Assembly (NCBI GenBank): GCA_019044685.2
Contig: JAGTXX020000006.1
Span: forward strand, 1,507,501 to 1,571,500
Direction: 5' to 3'
Origin: Nannochloris sp. 'desiccata'
Lineage: Eukaryota; Chlorophyta; Trebouxiophyceae; Chlorellales; Chlorellaceae
Length of the DNA stretch: 64,000 bases
The notes under the pieces were generated by a model, which was not told where the DNA came from, made no database searches, and saw only the letters and a list, made by a program, of their open reading frames with translations. Both the position numbers and the translations under genes were made by a program. Each line of letters opens with the position of its first letter. The stretch's first letter is position 1. Positions 10,260 through 20,316 of the stretch are shown piece after piece.

Positions 10260-10737
10260 TATTTGAAATATAGAGTCTAAAGCTAGCTTGTACTAGGATA
10301 CTTGCGACTGCATGTCGGAACCTTTAAGAACTGGGTTTGAGATCTAGTGAAAAGACAATGTGGCAGTAATTGTGACTCTACTTGATTAACTTGGCAATAT
10401 TAGACTGCGCAGATGCACTTATAATGGCAGTTCGCTTCTTACGCTCCCTATATACCGACATTTTTCAACTGCGCCTAAAGTTACCCCGGCCGTGTTAGTT
10501 TGAAAGTAGCTGCATGTAAAAGCTATTTTGCTCCATTTTGGCATAATAATTATTATTATCATCTTTGTTAAATTTGTATAAGACCCGAAAAGCTTGCCTT
10601 GCTCTTCCAATTGCCAGCAATCGTTGAGCCTTTTTCTTGAATTCCTTTTTGCAACCGAGCAAATATAGGCTCAGCAGCCCTTCTTTATGCCTTGTTGATA
10701 GTTGATAAAAGCACTTGAAGCAGGCAGCCTTATAAAC
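10260..10737. promoter_or_regulatory. Divergent intergenic region between TrmJ-like and SYP7-like genes
   Basis: The 478 bases between two divergent start codons must hold both promoters. The sequence is AT-rich and contains no convincing ORF or repeat. No specific motif was identified. Confidence 0.4.
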
Positions 10738-11827
10738 ATGTCTGCCTTTACAGATATATTAACGAGAACCGATGCGATCCTCGCAAAGTGAGTTGCTGGC
10801 AGCTACCCAGAGGATGTCCACCACCTTTAAAACTGTTATTTGTGTTCTTATTCGTGAAAATCACGTTTCCTTGTAGGTACGAACACTATGATGAGGCTGC
10901 AAACGGCTCTAATCGGAGCCCATCGCGCAAAAATAAGTCAGAAGACGCCTTCTCTGACAAATACTTTGACATTATGGATAGAGTTCAAGAGCTTAATTTG
11001 GTAAGTGCCGATTTGAGCGTAATCAATTTCCCTCCTCAAAACCAAAGAGCTTTTTTGGATTCAACTGCCAGCAGTTCCTCGACTCCCCACCGCCCTGGTC
11101 CCTTTTTATTTACAAGCTTTCTACCTTTATAACACCTCCATTTCAACTTGTGCAGAAAGCTGAAAGTTTAGTTGGCGAGAAAAATCGCGCCTTGCGCGCC
11201 GCCATGAATGCAGAATTGAGAAAAGAGAAGGCATTGTTATTAGATGAAATTCCCGCCCTAGAGCAGCTTCTACGCTCAACTCCTTCCAAAAAGAAACCAG
11301 TAACACCTGAAATGGAATATGAACGCCATGAAAGACTTGCAGAAGTTATTAAAGCAGTTGAAGATGTCCCTGATGGTCTTCCAGGTGGGCCATCATTGAA
11401 ACCTCAACGCCTCGAAACAAATGGCAGTACTTCTTACTCTGGACGCGTGGTACTGGATGCATCCAACTTATCCACTTCAATAAATAATCCCAATGCATAC
11501 GAGCATACCCAGGAGACTGCTGACTTTGTACGGGATGCCACAATGGCAAAAGAAAGACAAGATTTGGCATTAGATAACATTGAACGAGGAATTTCAACGT
11601 TGAAAGAAATAGGAGCAGCGATGGGTGATGAATTAGAACGCCATGATGTAGCCATCGATGAAGTAGGTGCTAAAATGGATACAGTAACGAAAGATTTGCA
11701 GAATAATAATATGAAATTGAAAGGACTGGTGACTCAAGTGAGGTCTTCACGAAGTTTCTTTATTAATTTGATTTTGATCTGTGTACTGCTTGGATTAGGG
11801 TTGTACATCTTCAATATGGTATCGTAA
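10738..11827 (+). CDS. SYP71: SYP7-family Qc-SNARE (plant-type syntaxin)
   Basis: Three exons, 10738-10787, 10877-11000 and 11156-11827, join to 281 aa. The N-terminus MSAFTDILTRTDAILAKYEHYD is the SYP7 signature (DILTR.D.I..KY..YD). The second block, ESLVGEKNRALRAAMNAELRK, is also family-typical. The SNARE helix runs from about residue 190 (ERQDLALDNIERGISTLKEIG) and is followed by the C-terminal anchor FFINLILICVLLGLGLYIFNM. The conserved Gln at the zero layer is not obvious by eye. The protein should act in ER/plasma-membrane fusion in complexes with other SNAREs. The family is restricted mainly to green plants, supporting the lineage call. Confidence 0.92.
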
Positions 11828-12282
11828 TAACTTTAAGAACTGATTTACTTCTCTAATTGATTTTATACGTTTCCTTTTTAATGGAGAGAGAAGGAAAATT
11901 ATTTATTCTGCAGCAGTTGTGGCTGTAGTACGTCTATGTCTCTCTCCCGCAAAGACCGGAATGAAAATTCATTAAATTTCATTCAATTTACTCACCTGTT
12001 GCTATCGTGATGCAATTTATATCCTTTTGATGTAATCCGAATGCCTTCTGAAAGCGAGATTCAAGTTTTCTTTACTTTGTGTTGTCATTGGGCGTCATTG
12101 GGGTCTGAGGCTTGTGCTTCATCGTGAGCTGTGGCATTTTTTTCTAGGCGCCTTTGCGCTAGTTTCAGGCATTAGTTTTTAATTCAAAAACACGGAATAA
12201 ATATATTGAGATACATCCAATGCAGCAGTCATCATTAGCAACAATAATTTTTACCTAGATCACTTTTTAAACTAAAATTGCA
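11828..12282. other. Intergenic tract between SYP7-like and seipin genes
   Basis: This AT-rich spacer lies between two genes on the same strand. It should hold the SYP7 3' UTR and the seipin promoter. Nothing else was recognised. Confidence 0.4.
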
Positions 12283-13959
12283 ATGGGCGCACCAAGCGAG
12301 CGCACGGCTTTCACCACTCCAACCTTGTTATCTCTCAAGGTAACATAATATATTAAAGTAGCAGCAATGCAGCTGTTCAAAACTTACGTGCTGAAATTCT
12401 CCTTTAAATTAATACTTTCCCGACGTTCGTCCCCCAAGCCAATTTGCTAACCTCCCTCTTTCTTATTAACCTATACGTACAGGAGCTAGAAGAAACAACG
12501 AATGCCACATTCACAACAAACATTTCCACAACTCCATCTACATGGATCCCATCACAGACTCCGTACTATTTGCGCACAGCATTGTTACTTCTTGTTACTT
12601 CAATCTCTGCCACCGTCGCCTTTAGTGGATTTGTTGTCATAGGATACCTCCTCGCCACACATTCTCTTACCCCTCGGCAATTATGGTACTCTATTCCACT
12701 TCAATTAGACCTTGCAGGCAGAGAACTTGTATCCTCTGCCTCGATGTTAACAGCGCTACGGGGCACCGGCACCAACACACCCGCCACCGCCTTAGAAGCA
12801 ATAGCAGCAGATATAAAAATAGATCCAAATTCTCGTTTTCTTCCTCCAGGACAGAGAATGGACGTCTGGCTTGACTTTACAGTCCCTGCGCTAGGTGATG
12901 GAACCAGAGAAGCAGCTGAACTCGCGTATATAGTCGCGGAGTTGAAATCAGTTGATAACCGGTCTGCTGCACGTTCGACACAGCCTGTATTACTGAGAAG
13001 CCACAGTGCAATCTTATGGTAAGTGCCTATTTCCTTTTTTTTATACATGAAAAGTTGATATATTATTTAGTTTATTTCACAGTGCAGTTAAAGCGGAGAT
13101 ATTAGATACATTGCGAGCTTAATCCACTTTATCTTTTTACAGGCGGGTGTTGTCAGCACCGCTTCACTGGACTGGCCTTCTTTCCGACGCTCGTGTCGTC
13201 TCTGTCAAAGTCTTTTCAAATTACATAGAACGCCGTGACATACCTTTCGCTAATTTCAAAGTTACAATTAAATCTAGGGGCGAGACGAGCCCAAAAGTTC
13301 TTTCTGCATCCTTGAGAATCCACCTCCGGGTCGGTTTTATAAGAAGAACTTTATACCACCTCCGTCCTCATTCTCTTATAGCCTTAGCAATGGGCGCTGG
13401 TGCAATCTGTGCAGTAGTAGGAGGTTCTATTGGAGCAAGTCTCTGCATTGCTGTGGTGGTGTATACCTTTATAAATCGTTCTAGACAAGAAGGCGACGAA
13501 GCAGCGGGCGGAGGGCGAAGGTTCGGTGTCGGTCATGGCAATGGCGGGAGGTACAGTCGGCCTGGAAGTTCTGCTAGTGGTGATTTGAGTAGCGAAGCAG
13601 GGTCCGATCTTCTAGATGGCGGTACAAGTAGTGGCGCAGGAACAACACCGAGGCAATTTGATCTTAGTGAAGATGACAACGAAGGTGGTGCTACAGCAGG
13701 TGGTGCTGGGGGTGGTAGTTCGCCGCCGTCGCCATTGCCGTCATCAAAAAAGGAGAAATCGTGGCAGGTGTTATTAAAACAAATTCCTTTCCCCAGTCCT
13801 CGGCAAAGACCTGCTATCGGAGACGATGCTCCATTTATGGGCAGCGAGGCTGGTGATGCGAATAGAAAGACGGAGCTGGGGGGAGCAGGAATGAGATACA
13901 GAGGCGGTGGTACTGGTGGTGGTACTGCTACTGATGAGGCTGCACGAGACGATTTGTAA
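12283..13959 (+). CDS. Seipin, ER lipid-droplet assembly protein
   Basis: Exons 12283-12339, 12483-13018 and 13143-13959 join in frame to 469 aa. Two membrane helices flank a lumenal domain: TM1 near residues 40-68 (LLLLVTSISATVAFSGFVVI) and TM2 near 300-330. The lumenal part carries the seipin pattern: FLPPGQRMDVWLDFTVP, then VAELKS and QPVLLRSHSAILW. The last 150 residues are a Gly/Ser-rich acidic tail not typical of the family core. Seipin forms rings at ER-lipid droplet contacts and controls droplet budding. The ATG at 12283 gives a short cytosolic N-terminus joined in phase 0. Confidence 0.87.
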
Positions 13960-14191
13960 GCTTGACCTTTAGATGTGTATGACTATAAATAAGTTGACTT
14001 TCTTTGTACTTTTAAAATACGATGTATTTTGGCTTGTAAAACAGAATTTAAAACGTATCTTTACCCAAATGGCACACTCCCTAAAACATGAAATTAGTGT
14101 CTCTTACATCCAGCTGTGTAACATGTAGGGCAAAAGCTACAAGCTGCACCAACCGGTGTGATCTTTAATTCTGTCAAAAAAAAAAAAAAAA

Positions 14192-16231
14192 CTAATCCCA
14201 AGGGTTGCGTCCATTACGTTTTGGAGTCGGTGACCTTCCACCTACACCCGCAAACAACTCATCTGCTGCATCAGCCCCACCATTACTACCACTAGCAGGG
14301 TAATCAGATCGTATATGGCTACCACCAAAGAGCGGTTGCCGAACATTAGATCCTCCCGCTCCTGAAGCCACACCATCCGATTTTAAACTACTGCCACCGC
14401 TACCACCACCTTCTCCAAGCTCTATTTCACGTCTATATGAGCCAGATACACCAGCAGCGCTACTAGTACCTCCAGGGCCACCGGTGTACCTCCGCTGCTG
14501 TCTCCCTGCTCCTGCTGCTCTTCCTGCCACGTGTTTCAACATTCCAAACAGTTCCGTACCTTCCCCCAACTCCCCTCCAGATCTTACTGCGTCATGTTCT
14601 GCTGCAATGCATCGCTGCCCTTTTCCTATACTTTCCTCTTCTGGTCGTTCTCCATTCAACCTCAACCTGGCAGGCAATAAAAATTTAACTAAACTCGAGT
14701 TGCAGATCCTTGCAGCACACGCTCCACACACATCAAAGGTTAGAATAGCAACGTATGCGACCATAATTAATGGAAACCAGGTGTTAAAGCCAGCTCCGAG
14801 TAAGGGGACGTCCTCCATCGCCATCAGTTCAACGAATACCATGTGCCGACTGCCACGCTGCCCCCCCGTCATTCTAATTACATGTAGATAATTAAACGCC
14901 AACGGCGCCGCAAAACGGGCGAGAAGCGATCCGTTGAGAAGTAATGACCAAGACCAGGTAGCACGTGGGACCATGTGATAGGCACCTAGGCTACCAAGTT
15001 TGAATAAAGAGAAATACATAGCAGTACAGCAATATGCCAAAGGGAGTGCAATTAACAATTGTGCGCTCCATGGACTATCTAGAATTGCATGTTTATGTAT
15101 TGCTAATGAGAATGGGGATAAGTCAGGGTGTCGACCAGATCCTATTGTAGCCTCACACCACACAATGGTAATAGAAAGTCCAGCTAAAAATAAGGCGCTA
15201 AAACGCTGGACATAGGGTCTGACTGTGCATTTATATTGCCATTCCGCCATTGCAACCCATGTAGATTGTCCATCTGGAGGCAAATATACACCTAATTGTC
15301 GGGATTTGCATATAGATTCCAGCTCCATTGCCTTATTCACAAAAGAGAGATAGTCACCTCGTGATCCTACAAATTCTGCAATTGCTAATTTGACTCTGCC
15401 ACGTAAGCGTGCTAAGCCTGCTGCGTTGGTTGCATAGTCTAAATCATTCTCTTCTAACGCTTCCACATCTACCTTTGATGCGGCAAGTGCTGCTAGTGGA
15501 ACAGGGGAATGGGTGTCTGCATACGACACAAGACTGTCGGCTATTTTCCTCAACTCTGGGTCTGATCTTGGGACTTGTTGCGAGGTTATTATTACCACAG
15601 CAAGGCATCGTTCTAATTCTTTCGATGCATCTTCTAATCGTACTGCTGCCCGACCGACACGGTGCAAATGCCACGTCAGACGAGATTCTGGGAAGGATCT
15701 ACGCCACATGACACGTGGCACCTCTACAAGGCCATACCCCAATAACGCTACAACAGCTACTAAACCATAAGTATTAGAAAGCAATACAATAAGTTGGGGT
15801 AGGGTGTCGATGTGGAGTTTACCCCAGGCTGCTGCGAAGAGTATTCCTGCGATGGCTAAAACCCCCACAATGATCCAAAATCGCCATAATCTCCTCGCTG
15901 CTGATTTTAATCGACCTGAGACGGTGAATGAGCCCGAAAGGACGTAGCCTTGAATAATAGGAATAATAGCCCAGGTTAACGCTTGTGTGGACCAGTATGA
16001 GATTTTCCAGAGGATAGTGATTGCGTGAATGTGGTTTTCAGTGCCTAGAAGGGTGGTGAAGGCGTCCACTGGGACGAGGGCGACGACAGACAATGAAGTG
16101 AGCCATGAGTAGCCAGCAACAAGGAGGACTAACAGGCTTACTCTGAAGGGATCTGCGTATCTGCGGAGGAGCATGACTGACAGCAATGCTGCGCCAACCA
16201 TGCAGACTGCGTAGAATGCAAAGAGAGCCAT
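14192..16231 (-). CDS. LMBR1 domain-containing membrane protein (LMBRD2-like)
   Basis: This is an intronless 679-aa ORF. N-terminal membrane spans are followed by WKISYWSTQALTWAIIPIIQGY and TYGLVAVVALLGYGLVEVPR, close to the LMBRD2/plant LMBR1-like signature. More membrane segments lie near residues 360-500. The C-terminal 180 residues are Gly/Ser-rich and polar. About nine helices are expected. Family members are multi-pass membrane proteins; LMBRD2 has been linked to GPCR signalling in animals, but a function in algae is not established. The gene ends tail-to-tail with seipin. A 15-base A run at 14177-14191 abuts the stop codon. Confidence 0.85.
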   Translation of the reverse strand: MALFAFYAVCMVGAALLSVMLLRRYADPFRVSLLVLLVAGYSWLTSLSVVALVPVDAFTTLLGTENHIHAITILWKISYWSTQALTWAIIPIIQGYVLSGSFTVSGRLKSAARRLWRFWIIVGVLAIAGILFAAAWGKLHIDTLPQLIVLLSNTYGLVAVVALLGYGLVEVPRVMWRRSFPESRLTWHLHRVGRAAVRLEDASKELERCLAVVIITSQQVPRSDPELRKIADSLVSYADTHSPVPLAALAASKVDVEALEENDLDYATNAAGLARLRGRVKLAIAEFVGSRGDYLSFVNKAMELESICKSRQLGVYLPPDGQSTWVAMAEWQYKCTVRPYVQRFSALFLAGLSITIVWCEATIGSGRHPDLSPFSLAIHKHAILDSPWSAQLLIALPLAYCCTAMYFSLFKLGSLGAYHMVPRATWSWSLLLNGSLLARFAAPLAFNYLHVIRMTGGQRGSRHMVFVELMAMEDVPLLGAGFNTWFPLIMVAYVAILTFDVCGACAARICNSSLVKFLLPARLRLNGERPEEESIGKGQRCIAAEHDAVRSGGELGEGTELFGMLKHVAGRAAGAGRQQRRYTGGPGGTSSAAGVSGSYRREIELGEGGGSGGSSLKSDGVASGAGGSNVRQPLFGGSHIRSDYPASGSNGGADAADELFAGVGGRSPTPKRNGRNPWD

Positions 16232-16479
16232 GTTTGCTTTCGAGTTATAATTAATCGAATCGATCCATAAGTTAATAATTGATTTAAGGTGTTTTGGGGA
16301 TTAGAGATTCATTTTCAGATTTTATTAGTTTAACTAATGTGCAATAAGTTTAAGAATAGCTGCTGAATTGCAATCTTTATTTCAAGTTTTTCAAATTTTT
16401 AACATTTCAACTTGGCTATTAGGTGACTTGAAATGAAATTATGCATTACAATTAACACATTATTTATAGTTGATGTGAC

Positions 16480-18564
16480 ATGGATCCCGCGTTGGCAGCC
16501 CTGCAGGGCCTCAACTTTGGTCCTCCAGGCAATCAACAAAACTTAAATCAAATTAATGACCAGAATAGATTATTAAGCCTATTACAAAATGCTCAAGGAC
16601 AGCAGCAGCAACAGCGTCCATTAGGTCAAGAAGGACCTCCTCCTCCCCCATCTGTTGGCCCTCTATGGGGTGGGGCACCTCCACCTCCTGGAATGCCACA
16701 TCTCAACGGCGGCGTTCTTCCTAATACCCAATACCAACAGCAGCAGCATCAAAGAACTCCCCCAGGGTTTAGTATGATGCCCCCTCTAGGTCAACGCCCA
16801 CCTCATATGCAACAGCAGCAACAATATGATCCTCTTGCTGGATTACCAGGGTTTACAAGCGAGCCTACGAGAGGTGGACTAGACGGCCCTCCTGAACAAC
16901 TGCCGCCGCCACAGCAACAGCAAGAGCAAAATCAAATGTTGCGACCTGGTCCCTCCCAAATGCCGCATCAACAACCTCCCCCAGGGTTTGGATTGTGTGG
17001 ACCACAACGGCAAGGAGGTCCTCCTCAAGGTTTCCCTCCTCACCCGCAGTTCCAAGGAGGGGCCAGGCCGATGCCAGGACTGCCGAATCCACCATCGCCG
17101 CAGCAACAGCAGCAGCAGGTGCAGCAGGCGCAGCCTCAAGCACAACAGCTATTGGATTTACTAAACCAAGCAGGTGGTGTTGGAAACCCGAATTTAGTAC
17201 AGTTTTTACAACAGCAGCAATTTATCCAGCAAATAGGCTCCGCTGTTGGCGCCCAACAACAGCAGCAGCAGCAGCAGCAGCAGCAACCTTCAATGGAGCA
17301 GCTTCTCCAAATTTTAAACAACCAACGTGCCCAACAACGTGATATCACCTCCCCTCGATCTCCGTACCCTAGACCATCAAATGGTGAAACAAACTCTACT
17401 ACACCTCTGCGGGTACCTGCTTTTAGAGACCATCAACGAGGTCATGGCAGTGGTGGTGGAGGTGGCGACCGTGGTAATCCTTCTCATCGCCCTTCCCCTG
17501 CGCCAGGGCGCGAAGGCCGCTGGGTGGACGTGATGGATCGGTCCCACGATGGCAGATCCCCACGGTGTGATATGAATCAACTCAACACGTCTCTTCTTTC
17601 TTTAGCAGAAAGTTTAATGCCAACTGCCGAGGAACGGGGAACATGGCAATCTGCTTTCGAGTCAGTAAAGAAAGTTCTACTAGCTAAATGGCCAGAAGGC
17701 CGTGTCATTTTGTTCGGATCTGCTGCAAATGGCCTTAGTGTGCGTAGCAGTAATGATATTGATGTGAGTTTACTGATCGATGCTGTGGGGGATGATGCAA
17801 CTGGAAAGTCTGAGATAGTCGAAGAGGCGGGAAAATTATTGGAGGACGCAGGGATGACTGAAATCTTATGTTTACCAAAAGCACGTGTGCCCGTAGTCAA
17901 ATTTACCGTACCATCTACCGGTACCAAGGTAGATATCACTGTGAATAACACACTTGCGTGTGTTAACACCAAATTATTGGCTGACTATTGTAGAGTGGAT
18001 CCGAGGTTGGCGCAGCTGGTCGCCGTGGTCAAACACTGGGCAAAGAAACGAGCGGTTAATGATCCATATCGAGGGACCTTATCGTCATATTGTTATGTAC
18101 TCATGTGTATCTACCATTTACAGAGTCGGTCTCCACCTGTATTGCCTGTATTGCAAGCATTACCTCCAACAATTTCAGTCCAGGTGCGGGAATGGAAGGC
18201 GGAATTTTTTGATGATGTCGAAGCTTTAAAAGGCTTTGGAAATGAGAATAAACAGAATTTGGGTGAACTAGTATGGCAGTTTTTCGAATACTGGGCTTGG
18301 AGGCATGACTATATGAGCGGAGTGATTAGTATCAGAACAGGAAGCGTGCTTCCGAAAGATGAGAAGGATTGGACTCGCCGAATCGGCAATGAACGGCATT
18401 TGTTGTGTGTAGAAGATCCGTTTGAATTGAGTCATGATTTGGGGAGGACTGTAGATAGGCAGACACGTGATGTGATGAGGAAAGAATTTCTGAGGGCAGC
18501 GACATTGTTGAGAGATGCTGAGGATCCTTTAGAGCAAGTGTTTGAAGGGTTTAAAAAGCGGTGA
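16480..18564 (+). CDS. Terminal uridylyltransferase (URT1-like) with long disordered N-terminus
   Basis: This is an intronless ORF of 694 aa. Residues 1-350 are Pro/Gln/Gly-rich with several CAG/CAA runs and no fold. From about residue 366 there is a nucleotidyltransferase core: FGSAANGLSVRSSNDIDVSL (GS motif and the first two catalytic Asp) and the third Asp in KVDITVNNT. The PAP-associated domain follows, with GTLSSYCYVLMCIYHLQ and CVEDPFELSHDLGRTV. This order and the disordered N-terminus match plant URT1, which uridylates oligoadenylated mRNA. The start codon lies 248 bases from the divergent LMBR1 start, so the two may share a promoter region. Confidence 0.88.
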   Translation: MDPALAALQGLNFGPPGNQQNLNQINDQNRLLSLLQNAQGQQQQQRPLGQEGPPPPPSVGPLWGGAPPPPGMPHLNGGVLPNTQYQQQQHQRTPPGFSMMPPLGQRPPHMQQQQQYDPLAGLPGFTSEPTRGGLDGPPEQLPPPQQQQEQNQMLRPGPSQMPHQQPPPGFGLCGPQRQGGPPQGFPPHPQFQGGARPMPGLPNPPSPQQQQQQVQQAQPQAQQLLDLLNQAGGVGNPNLVQFLQQQQFIQQIGSAVGAQQQQQQQQQQQPSMEQLLQILNNQRAQQRDITSPRSPYPRPSNGETNSTTPLRVPAFRDHQRGHGSGGGGGDRGNPSHRPSPAPGREGRWVDVMDRSHDGRSPRCDMNQLNTSLLSLAESLMPTAEERGTWQSAFESVKKVLLAKWPEGRVILFGSAANGLSVRSSNDIDVSLLIDAVGDDATGKSEIVEEAGKLLEDAGMTEILCLPKARVPVVKFTVPSTGTKVDITVNNTLACVNTKLLADYCRVDPRLAQLVAVVKHWAKKRAVNDPYRGTLSSYCYVLMCIYHLQSRSPPVLPVLQALPPTISVQVREWKAEFFDDVEALKGFGNENKQNLGELVWQFFEYWAWRHDYMSGVISIRTGSVLPKDEKDWTRRIGNERHLLCVEDPFELSHDLGRTVDRQTRDVMRKEFLRAATLLRDAEDPLEQVFEGFKKR

Positions 18565-18755
18565 TATTGGATGTATTACGTGTTGTCATTATTGAAAGCA
18601 TCATTTCACCGTGAAGTATTATAGTTTTGTAAACTTATTGATTGAGAATGCAAGCAAGAGTCGATGACCTTTTTGAGTCAATCTTGCGCTCTGGCATAAA
18701 TTTCAACTCATAAGTAGCTGCCCCTAAAAATATGCGCACTTAAGTACTTGTAAAA

Positions 18756-20209
18756 ATGTCAAACCTAGTATTCGTGCGTTTGAGACCTTTGAAGTCTGGA
18801 GAAAAGGCGTGTTTAGGCAACGCGACGCCTGGCGCATCGAAACTAAGCTTGATCGATGCTAAAGCTGAGGAGTTTGAATTTGATCAAGTCTTGCCTTCAA
18901 ACTGTAGCCAGCAAGATGTCTTTAACGCAAGTGAAATTTACATATGATTTAATTTCTCTGCGATGCAAGATTTGAGATAAATTTTGCGTTGAGTTTTCTT
19001 GAGCAAACTTTGAAAGCTCAGAATTTATTTCTCGTCTTTCCCGTTTCTATTACTCTACAGGGCGTTAAACACATCGTTCAGGATGTTCTTGAACACGGCT
19101 TCAATGGCACTATCATGGCATACGGCCAAACCTCTGCTGGGAAGACCCACACAATGTTTGGCAGCGGCTCTGGTGCTCTGCGTGGCATCGTTCCTCGTGT
19201 TGCAGGCTTCGCTTCCACCATCGTCGCACGCCCTGGAGACTGCACTTTTAAAATATTAGCTTCCGTTGTGGAAATCTACAACGAAAAATGCAGAGATTTG
19301 CTCAATCCCGCTCAAGACAACATGCAAGTTTTCCAAGACGCGCAAGGAGTTCATGTTCCAGGAATGACCTCAATAGAAGTCCCCAGTGAAGAAGACTGCT
19401 TAAGAATCGTTCAAAAGGGTATGAGTGCTCGTGCAGTTGCAGCGACAGATATGAATGAAGCATCTAGTAGAAGTCACTGCCTTGTTATTCTTACTGTGGA
19501 GAAGAGCTGGAAAGATGGTTGCAAGCAGCGCAGCAAGCTCTGTTTAGTAGTAAGAAGTACATAACACAAGTATAGTACACCTGCCTGCCTGCATAGTATT
19601 TAAACGTTTTAATAAAGCCTACATGTTTTCTTCACCATTTCACATTGTTTTTCTGTGCAGGATTTGGCTGGTAGCGAACGTCAAAGCAAAACTGGCGCTT
19701 CTGGCATCACCTTGCAAGAAGGCCAAAACATCAACAAAAGCTTGCTTGTCCTCGGTAGCGTCATTAACGCTCTGAATGATACTGCTAGTGGTGGTTCTAC
19801 TGCCTCCAAAACTCGTGTTCCCTATAGAGATAGCAAGCTCACTAGACTGCTTCAAGACTCTCTGGGAGGCGCTGCTAAAACATGCATCGTTATTTGCTGT
19901 TCCCCGGCAATGAGTAATAGCAGTGAGACGCTCTCTTCTCTTAGATTTGGTGCACGCGCTCGCGCTATCCAGAGTAAAGCACAGGCGAATGTCATTTCCC
20001 AGCGTCCAGCTTCTTTGGCAGCTGCTCAGGTAGAAATTAGCGTTTTGAAGAGGGCGGCGCAGGTGGGGGAGAAGGAAACCGCGAGGTGTGTAGCACAACG
20101 TGATTCCCTGCAGGCGATGGTGTGGGGCATTGCAACAGTCATTCAGGCTGCTGGAGTGCTTGTGATTATTGCACTAGATTGCTTTTTTGCAAAGTACTGT
20201 GAAATTTAA
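18756..20209 (+). CDS. Minimal kinesin: motor domain plus C-terminal membrane-like helix
   Basis: Exons 18756-18926, 19061-19549 and 19661-20209 give 402 aa. Motor motifs are all present: VFVRLRPL (strand 1), [13 protein letters not shown] (P-loop), NEASSRSHC (switch I) and DLAGSERQ (switch II). The text ends soon after the neck linker with a short helical stretch, then [17 protein letters not shown], a hydrophobic segment, and KYCEI. No long stalk is encoded before the next gene starts at 20317. Intron 1 needs a GC-AG pair (GCAAGT donor at 18927) to keep the frame; the usual GT alternatives introduce stops. Closest in feel to kinesin-1-type motors. The gene could be truncated or alternatively spliced. 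Confidence 0.82.
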
Positions 20210-20316
20210 TTTCCAAATGTATCGTTGATGGCGGCGCTGTGAATGCTTTGATACAATAATTCCTTTAAATACTCTCCCCTTCACTATAGCTCTATAAGAT
20301 TTTTATTTTCAACACT

